From contig JAWHQI010000273.1 of the NCBI GenBank assembly GCA_033032865.1, positions 248,001 to 312,000 on the forward strand: a stretch of DNA of 64,000 nt, read 5' to 3'. A program made the translations under genes and the position numbers. The DNA is from Dactylorhiza incarnata. Taxonomy: Eukaryota; Streptophyta; Magnoliopsida; Asparagales; Orchidaceae. Position 1 is the first letter of the stretch. The number at the start of each line of letters is the position of its first letter. The notes beneath the pieces are model-generated. The model made no database searches. It was not told the origin of the DNA and was given only the letters and a program-made list of their open reading frames with translations. Of the stretch, positions 45,586 through 56,600 are shown piece after piece.

Positions 45586-47498
45586 TGTTACTGGCTGACC
45601 CGTAGAAAGTCGGAGAGTCGTTGGAGGAGCTGCCGGAGGTGGGAATGATGGAAGAGGAGGATATTATGAAGCCGGAACCATGAGTAGCTAAGCGGGATGT
45701 GCTCAGAAAGAGAGTTGCCACAATCTCTTTACAAGGGGCAAGAGGAGAGATTCAAATTCATGCATACCTTTCATTCCGGCATCATATGCCTTTAGGTAGG
45801 CTTTACATGTGAAGACTCTTAATGTCCTACTTCTACCCACCAACAACATTTAATAAAGGATAATAAAAGACAACAATTAAAAAAGACAACATAATAACTC
45901 GACGCTAAAAGACAACTTAATTATTGGGTGCGAAGCCCATAATATCGCTCCTGCCATTCAAAATGAGCTTGTCCTCAAGATCAAGGGAGATCAAAATCAA
46001 TGCCCGCTTACTCAATTCCCTCGTCATCAGATTCCTCCAAGTCCAGATAAATAAGCCTCCTGCAATGATGTCCGCGAGTATAATGCCCATCGAAGTTATA
46101 ACATAACCCTTTTGTGCACCAGTCAGACATTTCCGCACGAGCCAACCGACATATATGTGGGGTTTGGGTACCCTCCGGTCGTCCATCATGAGTCCCTGCT
46201 CCTATGGTTATATAGGCACCCTGATTCAACTAAATTCGACGTTCGAACAATCTGGATAACCACATAGCAGTCACCAAGCCCGAGGAGCCTTAAATTTGTA
46301 GACGCAGTCACTCGCGAAGCCTGATCGAAAATATGTAGACCTGCATCTCTGCTTGTATCGTAACGTGAGCCAGAAGAATCCGAAACTATTCTAGATAAGC
46401 ATCTACAAGCACTTTTTTCGTATTGTTGTGAATGCGTCGAGGGTATGGTTGTGGATGAGAGTACCGAATCACATGTTGCAAAACCTCTTGAAGGCATCCC
46501 AAGTTATCCATGGCTGGTTGACGTGCAAACGAGCGAACCATAGTTGTGTTGAGTCGAGAAAGTGGAAGGATGCCAGACGAATCTATTCCACAATCGGTGT
46601 TTGTTGGTGGCTGAAAATTTACTCGCTCCGTATTAGCTATCCGAATGGATATGTCTTCCCATCGTAGGTTGGGAATTCCAATTTGGTGTAGTGAGGCTTT
46701 GTAATAGCTACAGGTTGTACAAGAGTCGGTGGATCTTTGTTATAAGTGGCAGTGGAGGCGACCACTGTTATCGGACGACATGGCCGACATGTCGGCCGAC
46801 GTAAAGGTTTTGTACCCAAAATGACACGTTTCTGGTTTATATTTTACCTGTTATGTTTTGAATAGAATGCTCGGTAGATCGGCCGATTTCCGATATCTCG
46901 GGCGTGAAACGAGCGTTATGCCGAAGGAAGGATCGTCAAGGACGACGATGACGGATTAAAAGGGTGAGCGCAGAGCGAGCCCGCTGGAGCATCCTCTCGA
47001 TCCAGTCACTCGATGTAGCCGGTTTCGAATGGAAACTGAACCGAGGAAGGATGGTGCGGTGTTGTCGTGGAACCACATGAAATGGAGGAACAGACTTTGA
47101 TACCAAGATGTTATGGGTCGAACTCCTAACGTCATCGGAGGTGACGGTGGAGGCGGAGATGCAAGGGGAGCCGAGCTCAACCCGCGGAGAATGCAAGGGA
47201 AGGGGGAAAAGGCGAGTGGTGCTCAAGCCTAACCCTAGAAATGGGTAGAGGAGAATTGAATTCAACAGTGGGATAAAACTTGGTTAATTTCATTCATAAT
47301 GATTCGTGGACCCCTAGGGTCCCTTAAAGAAAGATTACAAAATTTCGGCATTTACCAAAATACCGTACATGAAATAAAAGACACGAAACATAATAATAAC
47401 CATAAATAGGGACACTAATAATGACGACACTAACATGACAAATTAGTAATACATATATAAAGTTAACTGATAACAAGGACTATTGTGGTCCCATATCA
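45586..47498 (-). mobile_element. Gypsy-like LTR element relic related to 30024-32077
   Basis: The right LTR (47109-47498) starts TGTTATGGGTCG, ends CCCATATCA, and has a primer-like TTGGTATCAAA on its inner side (minus strand). The left end (about 45586-45945) is diverged, but the inner border CCTGCCATTCAAAATGAGCTT parallels that of the other member. Inside, the minus strand from 46819 encodes a Gypsy gag start (KPHYTKLEFPTYDGKTYP), continued with shifts to about 46430. No matching target duplication was found and the LTRs differ strongly, so the ends may be chimeric. Confidence 0.55.
46430..46819 (-). pseudogene. gag: Ty3/Gypsy gag fragment
   Basis: The segment with KLEFPTYDGK followed (after shifts) by HRLWNRFVWHP and QPAMDNLGCLQEV corresponds to the retrotransposon gag core of chromovirus-type Gypsy elements. 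It is interrupted by stops and frame changes. Confidence 0.55.
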
Positions 47499-49412
47499 CC
47501 ATCCCACAAAAAATTAGAAATATGCTGCCAAGGCCATCACAGAAGTAATGAAAACCAAAAACAACATTCCAAAACTAAGCTCTAAATCAATTTCAGAAGC
47601 TTGATTAATCACATAACAACCATCCCACTTTTATATTACAATGTGATTTTACTGGAAAATAAACCTGCTCACAACTTAAGAAACCCCGCGGAAATTTAAA
47701 GCTTAAGTTGTCTTGTGCATCAGGGAAAGAAATAAAACATGCCATTGTTTTTGCTTATTAATAAAACCAGCCCACGACATTATATAATACAAAATTGACA
47801 ATCTCATGGCAGCTGATTATATTATTGAGGGAGAGTTAGGAAACCAAAACCAGTGTGACGCAGGTCGGTCCTAAATGACGAGAAAATAATGGGTGAACTC
47901 TACATGCAACTATATGAGATCCGACGATTTGTAACTTGCAATAATAATTTTATAAAATTGATGCTAGATAAATCCCAATGATGAAGTTTTTACGAAGGAA
48001 AACAAGACAAGTTGTATAGGTGCAAGAGGGCGCGTAATTAAATTGCACAAGTAAATAAGAACATACAATATTTCAAAAGCTTGGTAGCAAAGGGTACAAA
48101 TGGATATACCTCAAGTTGATAACTGGAACACTACTCAACATGAAATAAAAGATACCCAACTTAGAAACATGCACAACTAAGAAATAGATGGCTTGGTGTA
48201 TCTCCGACTAACTTTAAGTTGTTGGATATGTGATAAAAGACTGAATGAGGGCACCAAGGGATGCTCGGTTTGCTGGAGCTGGACTGCTACAGGGCTGGAC
48301 GACTGTTAACAACAATGAGTTCAGTTCTAGGGGCAATTTCAATAGGCCGGATGGCTGTAAAACTGTAAAATGGTTTCTGTATTTACTTCCAGGCTCCAAT
48401 TTCTAGGCCTAAATGAGTTTTCTATAGAGTTGGAAGTGTGGAGCAGAGACTTTAGGTTGCTGGAATGACTTTTCAATAGTAGGGCTAGCTTTTGGGAGGG
48501 TTCTGGACAGCATGGAACTGTGGAAATTACGTCCTGAACAGTTGCAGTTACTTCCAGGGGCAGCGACAGGATTCCCAAACGGATAGGGATTGAGAAAAAG
48601 AGGAGCTGGGCAGCTGGAAGACTTTTCCAGATGTTTACCAACAGTTTGCCTCTCCAGGGTAAAACTTTGGGTGGTGGGAGGGGGCTGAGGGGCTGCAAGG
48701 GACGGTGGGTTGCTTGGAGAAAGAAAGGTGCTCGGTTTAGGATGTGGTGTGGTGTGGCCGACCGTTGGAATTGAGTGGGGTTCGGATGGAGGAGTGGTTC
48801 CACGTGAGAATGTAGAGAGGGATTACCGGGGAGGAGGAGAATGGAGGGTGTGGGAGAATTTAGGAGTGGTCCTAAATATTAGAGAATCAGGATAATGGGA
48901 TAGGAGTAGTGTGGAAGGTAGTTATGATGGTTATGTGGTGGTGGCTGGGTGGCTAGCCAGAGGTGATTGCTAGAGGCGATTTCCGGTGATCGCCGGAAAA
49001 CTGAAATTGAAGGGATTGAGGGGTGGTGGTGGAGGCTTGCCGGAAGTGGCCGGTGGTGATTTTCCGGTGATTGTCGGAAACTGGAAAGGAGGGAATTGGG
49101 GAGGGGGTGTTGGCTGTTTTGTGAGGGATGTGGGGAGGGGTAGTAGAGGCTGCCGGATGGGTAATATGTGGGGGGATGTTAGGGGGCTGGTTAGTGTTGG
49201 AGGAAGGTGGTTGTGGGAGGGGGCGGCTGTATGGGGACAAGGGAGGAGATGGTGAGGGGATTGGCCAGCCAAGTAGAGAAGGGAGGGATAATTCTATGCT
49301 TCGCACTTGGATTTTCGGCTTCGGCACCGAGTGATCGAAAGGAGCAATTTCTTCTCTACTCCAACTTTTAATGCTGCTGAAATGAACTTTCTAGCCATAT
49401 ATATAGAATTAC
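47499..49412. other. Non-coding, nothing recognised
   Basis: The left half is AT-rich. From about 48900 to 49260 it becomes G-rich with repeated GCCGGAA and GGTGGTGG words, including two TTTCCGGTGAT(C/T)G copies at 48980 and 49062. ORFs there are low complexity and appear on both strands. I see no gene. Confidence 0.3.
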
Positions 49413-52400
49413 GTGTCCATCATGGACGGTCATGATTCTCCGATCATGACGGCCCTCAACATACATGAAGCTTTAGACCTTCACAGGTTTGCCACTTCCT
49501 TGTCCTCTATTTCCACCCCCTCTTTTGTGCAGGAAGCTCTTCAGCATTCGAGGTGGTGGGACGCGATGTATGAGATGTCTGCCCTCTGGCTAATCAAACT
49601 TGGAACCTCATACCCCTTCCTCCTGGCCAATTCCGTGTGGGATGTAAATGATTGAAGAGGAAAATAGAAATGCTTGATTGATTTATTCATCCCACAAGGG
49701 GGCATTATATAGGACTTACAACATGACATAAGACACCGATATGTGGTGTGGGACTAAACCCCAAATACATAAAGACACTACAAGACCGACATTGACTCGA
49801 TAATTCTAACACTCCCCCTCAAGCTGAAGGAGGGACCCTTCAGCTTGCTAACCACAAATAAGGGCAATGGAGGTAGATGATGCAGGACAAACATCAGACG
49901 AGCCACCGGGGGAATTCCAAACCGGGGAATCAAGCCGGGGACATAGCCACACACGACGCTGACCCACACACGACGCAGGACCCACGCACAACGTGGACTC
50001 ACTGGGAAACCAGTCAACCAACATCACCTACACACACAACATGCGAAAGAGAACGAAAGGCGTGGAGCACATCATCAACCAGGCAACCGGGGATAATCCG
50101 TCGGGGATAATCCGCATAAAGGGCGGTCCCACACGTCACAGTCCCACACGACACGGTCCTACGTGACACAACCCGCTGAGATTAAAACACCAACATCAAT
50201 CGCGTCCCCAACACACGACCAATCGAAAGAAAAAAATGGGGAGACAAGAACCCACATATAACAAAAGCCTAGAGGTCATGTGGAACGAAGGCGAAAGGTC
50301 GGGAAAGATCATCCGAGTCGCCTTCCTTCCAACACTCCCCCTCACGTGGATAACACGTTCACATAAGCATAACAAGATGATACGAAGCAAATATTAACAC
50401 TTGACAATTAAAAAACCACATACAACGATAAAAAAGAACACAACTTCAGCTTTGGCGAGAGATCAGCGCCCTAGAAGGGTATGCGGACGTTGGAATCGAC
50501 TGGAAAATGAGGGCAGCGGTTGGATCTGGACCAGTGAAGTGGCCGAGGCATGAGGGGCTGCTGCTGGAGGCGGCTGGAGCACAGATAAGAAGGCCGGAGC
50601 ACGTCTGGAGGAGGTTGATGCCGAGAACTGCACAAGGAAAGGAAGATCTTCATCATCAAGGAGCGAGCAGCAATGGGATCGCCAAGAGCAGCAATATGAT
50701 TGACGAGAACGATCGGGAGGAGAGATCGAAGAAGACGTCCCAGACGGGAACTGCGACGAGAAGCGCAGACGGCGGCGTTGACGGGATCGAGCAGCAACAA
50801 ACCCAGTCGACGGGATCTTGAGCCATCGTCGAAGATAGTACACACAGAAAGGGGGGCAAATGCCACTCCCGTCGACGGAATCAGAGAAAGATTGCGTCGA
50901 CGGGAGCGGAAGCAGCGACGTATGACGGGGACGGGACTCGAGCGAGGAAGAGGCGCAAGCAGCAGGACGGGACTCGAGTGAGAAGGAGACCGGCCCACGG
51001 GAATAAATTTTTTTAGGGTTTCAGATCGAGTAGCTCTGATACCATGTTGAAGGGGATAAAATAGAAATGCTTGATTGATTTATTCATCCCACAAGGGGAC
51101 ATTATATAGGACTTACAACATGACATAAGACACCGATAGACAGTGTGGGACTAAACCCCAAATACATAAAGACACTACAAGACCGACATTGACTCGATAA
51201 TTGCAATAGTAAATGGGTCTTGACCGTGAAACATCGTCCTTATAGGAAAGTTGAGCGCCTCAAAGCTCATCTTGTGGCTCGCTGGTTCACTCAACAATAT
51301 GGACTCGACTATGAAGAGACGTTCTCTCTGGTCGCTAAGTTGAATACCCTACTACTATTGATTTCATTGGTCGTCCATCGTCATTGGCAATTCCATCAAC
51401 TTGATATCAAGAAAGCATTTCTTAATGGAGACCTCGCAGAGACTGTCTATATGCAGCAACCACCCGGTTATGGAACCTTGGGGGAGTCACTTGTCTACCA
51501 CCTCAAGAAATCTCTTTATGGTCCCTAGCTATCTCCTCAGGCTTGATTCTATAAGTCTAGTCAAGTTGTTTGAGATCTCGGCTTCATTATAAGCTCGACA
51601 GACTTCTCCTTATTTACTCGTCCGCGTCCTGTAGGCATGGTGATACTCCTTGTATATGTTGATGATATCTTCATCACAGTTGATGATTTGAACGGAATAT
51701 CTATGGTTAAGAAACACTTGTCCTCACATTTTCAGACCAAATATTTGGGCCACCTTCGACATTTCTTTGTCATTGAGGTAGCTCATCGATCTGATGGATT
51801 CATTTTGTTTCAACGGAAATACTGTCTTGACCTTCTTCACGATGTAGGCAACTCTGTATGCAAGCCTGCTGATACACCAATGGATGCCAGCCACAAGCTC
51901 TGTGCTCACGCATCTGACTCTAATCTGCTTCTCTCTAACTCTGAGGATTATCTTCTCCTTATTGGCAAGCTTATATATCTGGCAGACGCATGACCTGATA
52001 TATCATTTGCGGTTGGGATGATCAGCCGCTTCATGCATGCTCCTCGGATGTCCCACCGCCAGGTTGTCGAGCTGATCCTTTGGTATCTGAAGAATGCCTC
52101 CGGGACAAGTGCTTGTCTATAAGCTATCCTCTTCTCTATCATTAATTGCCTATTCTAATGCAGACTATGTCGGATCCCTCGATGATCGTCGGTCTACAAG
52201 TGGGTACTGCACATATTTTGGAGGACACCTGATCATTTGATGAAGTAGACAATCGACACACGCTCTTTAGCGGAGGCTGAGTATCGTTCGACGACATCTG
52301 CTATTTCTGAACTTATGTGGTTAGAGAGTCTTTTTACTGATCTTGGTGTAAAGCGCCCCTCTTCAAACGCTCTCTACTGCGATAGTCAAGCTGCCATCCA

Positions 52401-52593
52401 TATCGCTGAAAATCTCGTTTTTCATGAACGCATTAAGCATAGCGAAGTCGATTGTCATTTCATCCGGGAAAAGGTTCAATTCTGCAAACTTGATTTGCGA
52501 CATGTACCCGCTGCTGAGCAAATTTCTGATGTCCTCACCAAGGCCTTATCACACCCACTATACCAACAATTTGTTTTCAAGCTTGACACCTAA
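49413..52593 (+). pseudogene. pol: Copia pol (RT and RNase H), 5'-truncated and split by a TRIM
   Basis: The left piece (to 49648) encodes the pre-RT motif EALQHSRWWDAM. After the insertion at 49649-51208 the frame resumes with KWVLTVKHRPYRKVERLKAH, LDIKKAFLNGDL and MQQPPGY. After a shift near 51528 it reads LLVYVDDIFI, the RT catalytic YVDD. RNase H follows (LAEAEYRS, LYCDSQAAIHIAE, DVLTKAL) to a stop at 52593. There are several stops and shifts. The compact RNase H with QAAIHIA and a short LTR suggest the Ale/Bianca side of Copia; the lineage is a guess. Confidence 0.75.
49649..51208 (-). mobile_element. TRIM-like non-autonomous LTR element (1560 bp), complete
   Basis: The LTRs are 49649-49811 (163 bp) and 51045-51208 (164 bp), nearly identical and spanning TG(T/A)TTGAAG to CTAACA (the right copy is mutated to CAATA). 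A perfect 5-bp target duplication GTAAA flanks it (49644-49648 and 51209-51213). The primer site TGGTATCAGAGCTA (minus) abuts the right LTR at 51044. A purine tract GAGGGGGAG (minus) abuts the left LTR. The interior is 1.23 kb with no gag or pol homology. It interrupts the RT gene of the surrounding Copia. Confidence 0.88.
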
Positions 52594-52621
52594 AATCTGT
52601 ATGCTCCAGCTTGCGTGGGAG

Positions 52622-52795
52622 TGTAGAAAAAAATGAATAAGCCCTCTTCTCTCGTATATTGATTTGTCTTACATCTTTATTTGGAGTTGAGATTTCACTC
52701 CTCCATCCTATAAATATTTGCGCAAATACTTGTATGAAAATAGAATTTTTGAAGTAATAAAAATATTATTCTGCTCCGTATCCCATTTTTTTACA
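52622..52795 (+). repeat. 3' LTR of the Ale-like Copia (174 bp)
   Basis: It starts TGTAGAAAAAAATG right after GCTTGCGTGGGAG and ends TTTTTTTACA, an inverted terminal pair. CTATAAATATTTG lies within. The flank begins CGTAG. Confidence 0.7.
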
Positions 52796-54040
52796 CGTAG
52801 AATATTCAATTCAGACTTTAGGCTATAATAATAATATGACAAATCATTTTGCTCTTGGTACTGGGAAATATAAGGGATGGTATTGATGTTCTTAGAGGCA
52901 TAGGCGTCGTGAAGAAACAAGCATAAGAGGCAGGGGCTGAAAAGTTATTGTCGTGAGGATGAAGGTCATACAAAATAAATACCATCTTGTTTTTAGAAAA
53001 AAGTGAATAATTGATTCTTTTGTTTCTTTTAGTACTTCCATGTTCACTTTTTGTCAGTAATATATGCAAGTTGGTATTCAGCCCAACATGTCTATTATTG
53101 TTAGGGAGGAAATTATATAAGCAGTAATTTTACCCGTTCTTGAATAGACTTGTACAAAATATGGTAATGTATTAGCTATTTATGTTTCTATTGGTTAAGA
53201 TCTTTTTGTTGGTTAAAGTATAAAGATACTCTACATTTTACTGACTATTTTCATGTAAAATGGTTATAGAAGGTTGGAATGGCTGGGAGTGATAATTATT
53301 GAAATATTTAGACAGCAAAGAAATGGGCTAATCCTAGCAACATAATATATGAGATTATCTATTCAAGTGAAAATAAATCTAGGTGGTTTGGTCATGTATG
53401 ATAGAGGGTATATGGTTTACTAACTTGTTTGGTAAATATAATTAACTTGAAATGAAAAAGGTAAATATATAAACCAAGCGAAGCAGGATAAATGTAAAGA
53501 GTGATATGTATTTGTGCCCTAGGGGAACCCACTGAATGAGTGTAAGTATAGTGCCGTGAGGAAATATAAATGATGCGATGCACATACAATTGTCCAACAA
53601 TTACTTGCAATAAATTATGAAATTAATAGAAGAATTCACAAACATGCACAATTGAGATTAGGGTTAGAAATGCAAGCAAGATCCAATTAAAATTAAAGTC
53701 ATAGTGCTTCAATTAAAAGCTTGGCGAACACGGCTTTCAAGTTGAATAAACAAATTGGGCAAATTTGTAGGAATCTGTATCCCAAACAATTTGTTTTCGA
53801 ATAAGTAGTGTAGGTTGTTGGTGTTTCCAAGGTGATCTGGAAGTGATCAAGCATTTGGTCTTGCTGCCAACGCAATATGAGCCTATGGGGTCACACACAA
53901 GAGTGTTTGGAGAAGTTGGAGGAAGAATTGTGTTGGTCTTACTCATATTGGGTATGAGTGAAGGACCAATCCTAAGACTTATTGGAGTTGGGTCGAGTCA
54001 ACTGAATGCTCCACAGGTATTGTGAATATTGTATGTAGCG
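52796..54040. other. Non-coding, nothing recognised
   Basis: AT-rich, with only short ORFs and no element termini. Confidence 0.3.
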
Positions 54041-54387
54041 TGTTGACAAGTTTTCGAGTCGAGTCGTCGAGAGTGTCTCGACGACTCCTACTTCAGTTCG
54101 CCGAATGAAAATTTTATGATTACTCGACGAAATCATAATGACTCGATGAATTTATGATTACTCAACGAACTGGTCGAATTCATGACTCGACGAATCTATG
54201 ATTACTCGACGAATCATTTGTTACTCGACGAATTTGTTAGTGAAAGGTTCACTCATCGAATTCTGTTTTACTCGACGAATTCAGTTTGTTACTCGACGAA
54301 TTTCTTCAGTGAAATGTTCACTCGACGAATTCTGTTTACTCCAATGTAAGTCATGGGTGTGCGGATAGCTTCTCTCTTTCCTTAGGG

Positions 54388-54396
54388 TATAAATAG
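54388..54396 (+). promoter_or_regulatory. TATA box of the probable solo LTR
   Basis: GGGTATAAATAGCGCCC is a strong TATA context, about 350 bases into the LTR. Confidence 0.5.
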
Positions 54397-54501
54397 CGCC
54401 CGGTTTTATACCCTAACTGTAGTTCCTTCTTTTGCGATCGGAAGAGAGGCGAAAGAGTTCCGCAAACAGACCGACGGAAGATTTTCGTAGGGTTTCGATT
54501 C

Positions 54502-54527
54502 CACCACCGCCGCCGCCGCCGCCGCCT
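54502..54527. repeat. (CCG)n microsatellite
   Basis: About eight CCG units lie downstream of the TATA box. Confidence 0.9.
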
Positions 54528-55030
54528 CTCCCCGTCTTCGGACCTAGCAGCCCGTGGGAGACGTTGAGGGCTCTTCTTCTCCGACCTAGTTCTTGCTCGA
54601 CAAGAAGCTAGGGTTCTCCTTCGTTCGTGTGGACTTCCATAGAGGCGCTGATTGATCTCTGCGCTTGGAACTCAGATTTTGTCTTCGGGATCAGATCTTG
54701 GAACTTCTTGGTTGAGTATTGACTCAATCCCCTTCAGGTATATTGCAATGTATTGTTTTACTATTTCTTGATTCATGAAATCGCAAGTTCCTTGAACTCT
54801 TTTGGGTTGTTCTTGTTCTTTATTTCCGTTGCGCATATACGATATGCTGTCTACATATGAGGTAAAGAAAACCCAACATAGGCTTCCGAATTAGATCTTA
54901 TACGTGTAATCGGAGTCCGAAGAAGTTACGGGACTGATCGGTGGTTGGACAGTGACGTAACTGCAGTTTGGCTCTTATTCAGATTGCTTGATGTAATTCT
55001 GGAACAACTTGGGACTCTTGGTGTATTTAT

Positions 55031-55657
55031 GTGAAATTGGGAATCAATGCGTGTGTTTTAGATTTACCCGCTGATTGGGGTATTTCCCCTATTATCAATG
55101 TTTCAGATTTAACGTCGTATATCTCTCTACCACCAGAATTACTTCATTCTCCATTATCTTCTTCTGATGCATCGTCTTCTTCTTTGGGGTTGGGTGGTGA
55201 GCGTGTTCCCGTTTCTCTCTTGCCTACGATTCCTACCGTGGTTACATCGGGTGGTGGTTTTACCGCCAATATTTCACATGATGCTAACGTTTTTCAAAGG
55301 TTTCCCAAAACCTCCTTTGTGCTTGACAGGATTTTGGATGATGAAGTTGTTACCTCCGCTGATGGTGGTCTCCACCGCTATCTTGTTCGTTGGCGCGACC
55401 TCCCCGCTCCGGATGATTCTTGGCTCCCAGAGGCTGATTTGGAACGTTTGGATGCGGCCCTCCTCCATCACTATCGTCGTGACCACTTACCGGTGGTGAG
55501 TGCTTTTGACCGGGGGAGGATTGATGGCGCCGACCCGCCCTTGCTTGAAGATGTTCGCCGCTACAACCTCCGCCCGCGACCGCGTCGCCGCAACAATCAA
55601 GTTAATGAAGATACCCGCCGCTACGACCTCCGCGCACGCACACGTGTGGCTGCTTAG
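55031..55657 (+). CDS. pol: Chromovirus integrase C-terminus with chromodomain (fragment)
   Basis: The 208-codon frame is open to a TAG at 55655-55657. It begins in the integrase C-terminal module (LGINACVLDLPADWGISP, then INVSDLTSY). A Ser-rich linker of about 60 residues follows, then a chromodomain at about residues 97-150 (LDRILDDEVV, RYLVRWRDLP, DSWLPEADLERL). The tail has two RRYNLR/RRYDLR repeats. In chromoviruses this domain directs integration towards chromatin marks. The sequence pattern is closest to the Reina branch, with moderate confidence. The catalytic core and all upstream parts are missing; the frame left is free of lesions. Confidence 0.75.
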   Translation: MKLGINACVLDLPADWGISPIINVSDLTSYISLPPELLHSPLSSSDASSSSLGLGGERVPVSLLPTIPTVVTSGGGFTANISHDANVFQRFPKTSFVLDRILDDEVVTSADGGLHRYLVRWRDLPAPDDSWLPEADLERLDAALLHHYRRDHLPVVSAFDRGRIDGADPPLLEDVRRYNLRPRPRRRNNQVNEDTRRYDLRARTRVAA

Positions 55658-56600
55658 CTTAATTTAATGGCTTTCATTAAATTAGTTTAATGGTTTTCAA
55701 ACTAAGTTTTAGGTAATATTTTAATTTCAGTTTTTGTAATAAAAGAAGAACAAAAGTCAAACTCCATTGATTGTGGAGTAATGAGAATGCTGGGTACTGT
55801 TTTTGGAGAACAAATAAATCCCCTTAGAATATTTCCTCCCGTTTCCCCTAGGGTTCGCCCCTCCCCTTGGCGTGCTGTGCGATGCAGCCGCCGCCCTCTT
55901 CCGTCCGGCGTGAGATTCTCCGCCGACCCTCCCTTCCTCCCGGCGTGAGACTCACCGCCGCCCCTCCTACGCTTGGCCGTGCGAAGCTCCCTCCTCCCGT
56001 CGCACCGGCGTGCGATCTGACGTCTCCCGTTTTCCTCTGTTGCTACTGTGCTTCCCGCTGTCGAGACGTATCGTGGCTGTGAGGGTGGTCGACCGCTGTC
56101 GGAACTCCCGTTGCATCTCCGTGAAGCGTGGCCGTGTATTACTTTCCGCTCGTCGTGACTCCGGTAGATTCTTGGAAGAGAGGCCTTCCACCGACACTCC
56201 TTGTGAGCTTGTGTGTGATTCTTTAGTCGTGATTTTTGTGTGGTGAAGAGGGTCGGCGTTGCCTTCGAAGCCATTGATTTTGCCGCAGGTTATTTATTTT
56301 GTCGCGTTGTTTTTCCGATTATTCTTGTGAGTTAAAGGATTGTGTAAATCTTTATTGTGACGTTGGTTGGAGTGGGTAACTCCTTGTTTGACGCTCAATG
56401 GATTGGGGTAATCCTATGCTTTCGTTCTTTGTTTGGGAGCAAGCTTGACCTCTTTCCGAATCGCCGTTTTGGTCGATGTTTCTCTTGTTGTAAATTGTGC
56501 GTGTGCTGCGATTAAAATAAACTTATTGAAGTGACAACGAACTCGTGTGCGCGCGCGCTCGGTCGTAAAAGTCTAGAGCGAACCGTCGCTTTATCCGCCT
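55658..56600. other. Unassigned; possible LTR or leader of a lost element
   Basis: Sequence after the chromodomain ORF includes a C-rich leader-like stretch (55850-56050) and T-rich parts. No LTR ends could be fixed. The ORFs on both strands at 55700-56280 look like chance in GC-rich sequence. Confidence 0.3.

Larger units (their letters stand above)
54041..54878 (+). mobile_element. Probable solo LTR with an array of ACTCGACGAA words
   Basis: It starts TGTTGACAAG and ends AACCCAACA. The flanks TAGCG and TAGGC share only three bases, so a target duplication is doubtful. It holds about ten copies of CTCGACGAA at 54060-54340, a TATAAATAG at 54388-54396, then a leader-like part with a CCG-repeat microsatellite. 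No primer site follows, hence a solo LTR rather than an element start. Confidence 0.45.

Noticed and set aside
48339..49330. Pro-rich minus-strand ORFs and Gly-rich plus-strand ORFs
   Set aside because: Low-complexity G-rich sequence read in both directions; no conserved motif or start context.
52818..53069. Short minus-strand ORF
   Set aside because: Isolated in AT-rich DNA, with no recognisable motif or promoter.
54060..54340. CRISPR-like spaced repeats
   Set aside because: Eukaryotic LTR context, irregular spacing, very short repeat and no cas genes.
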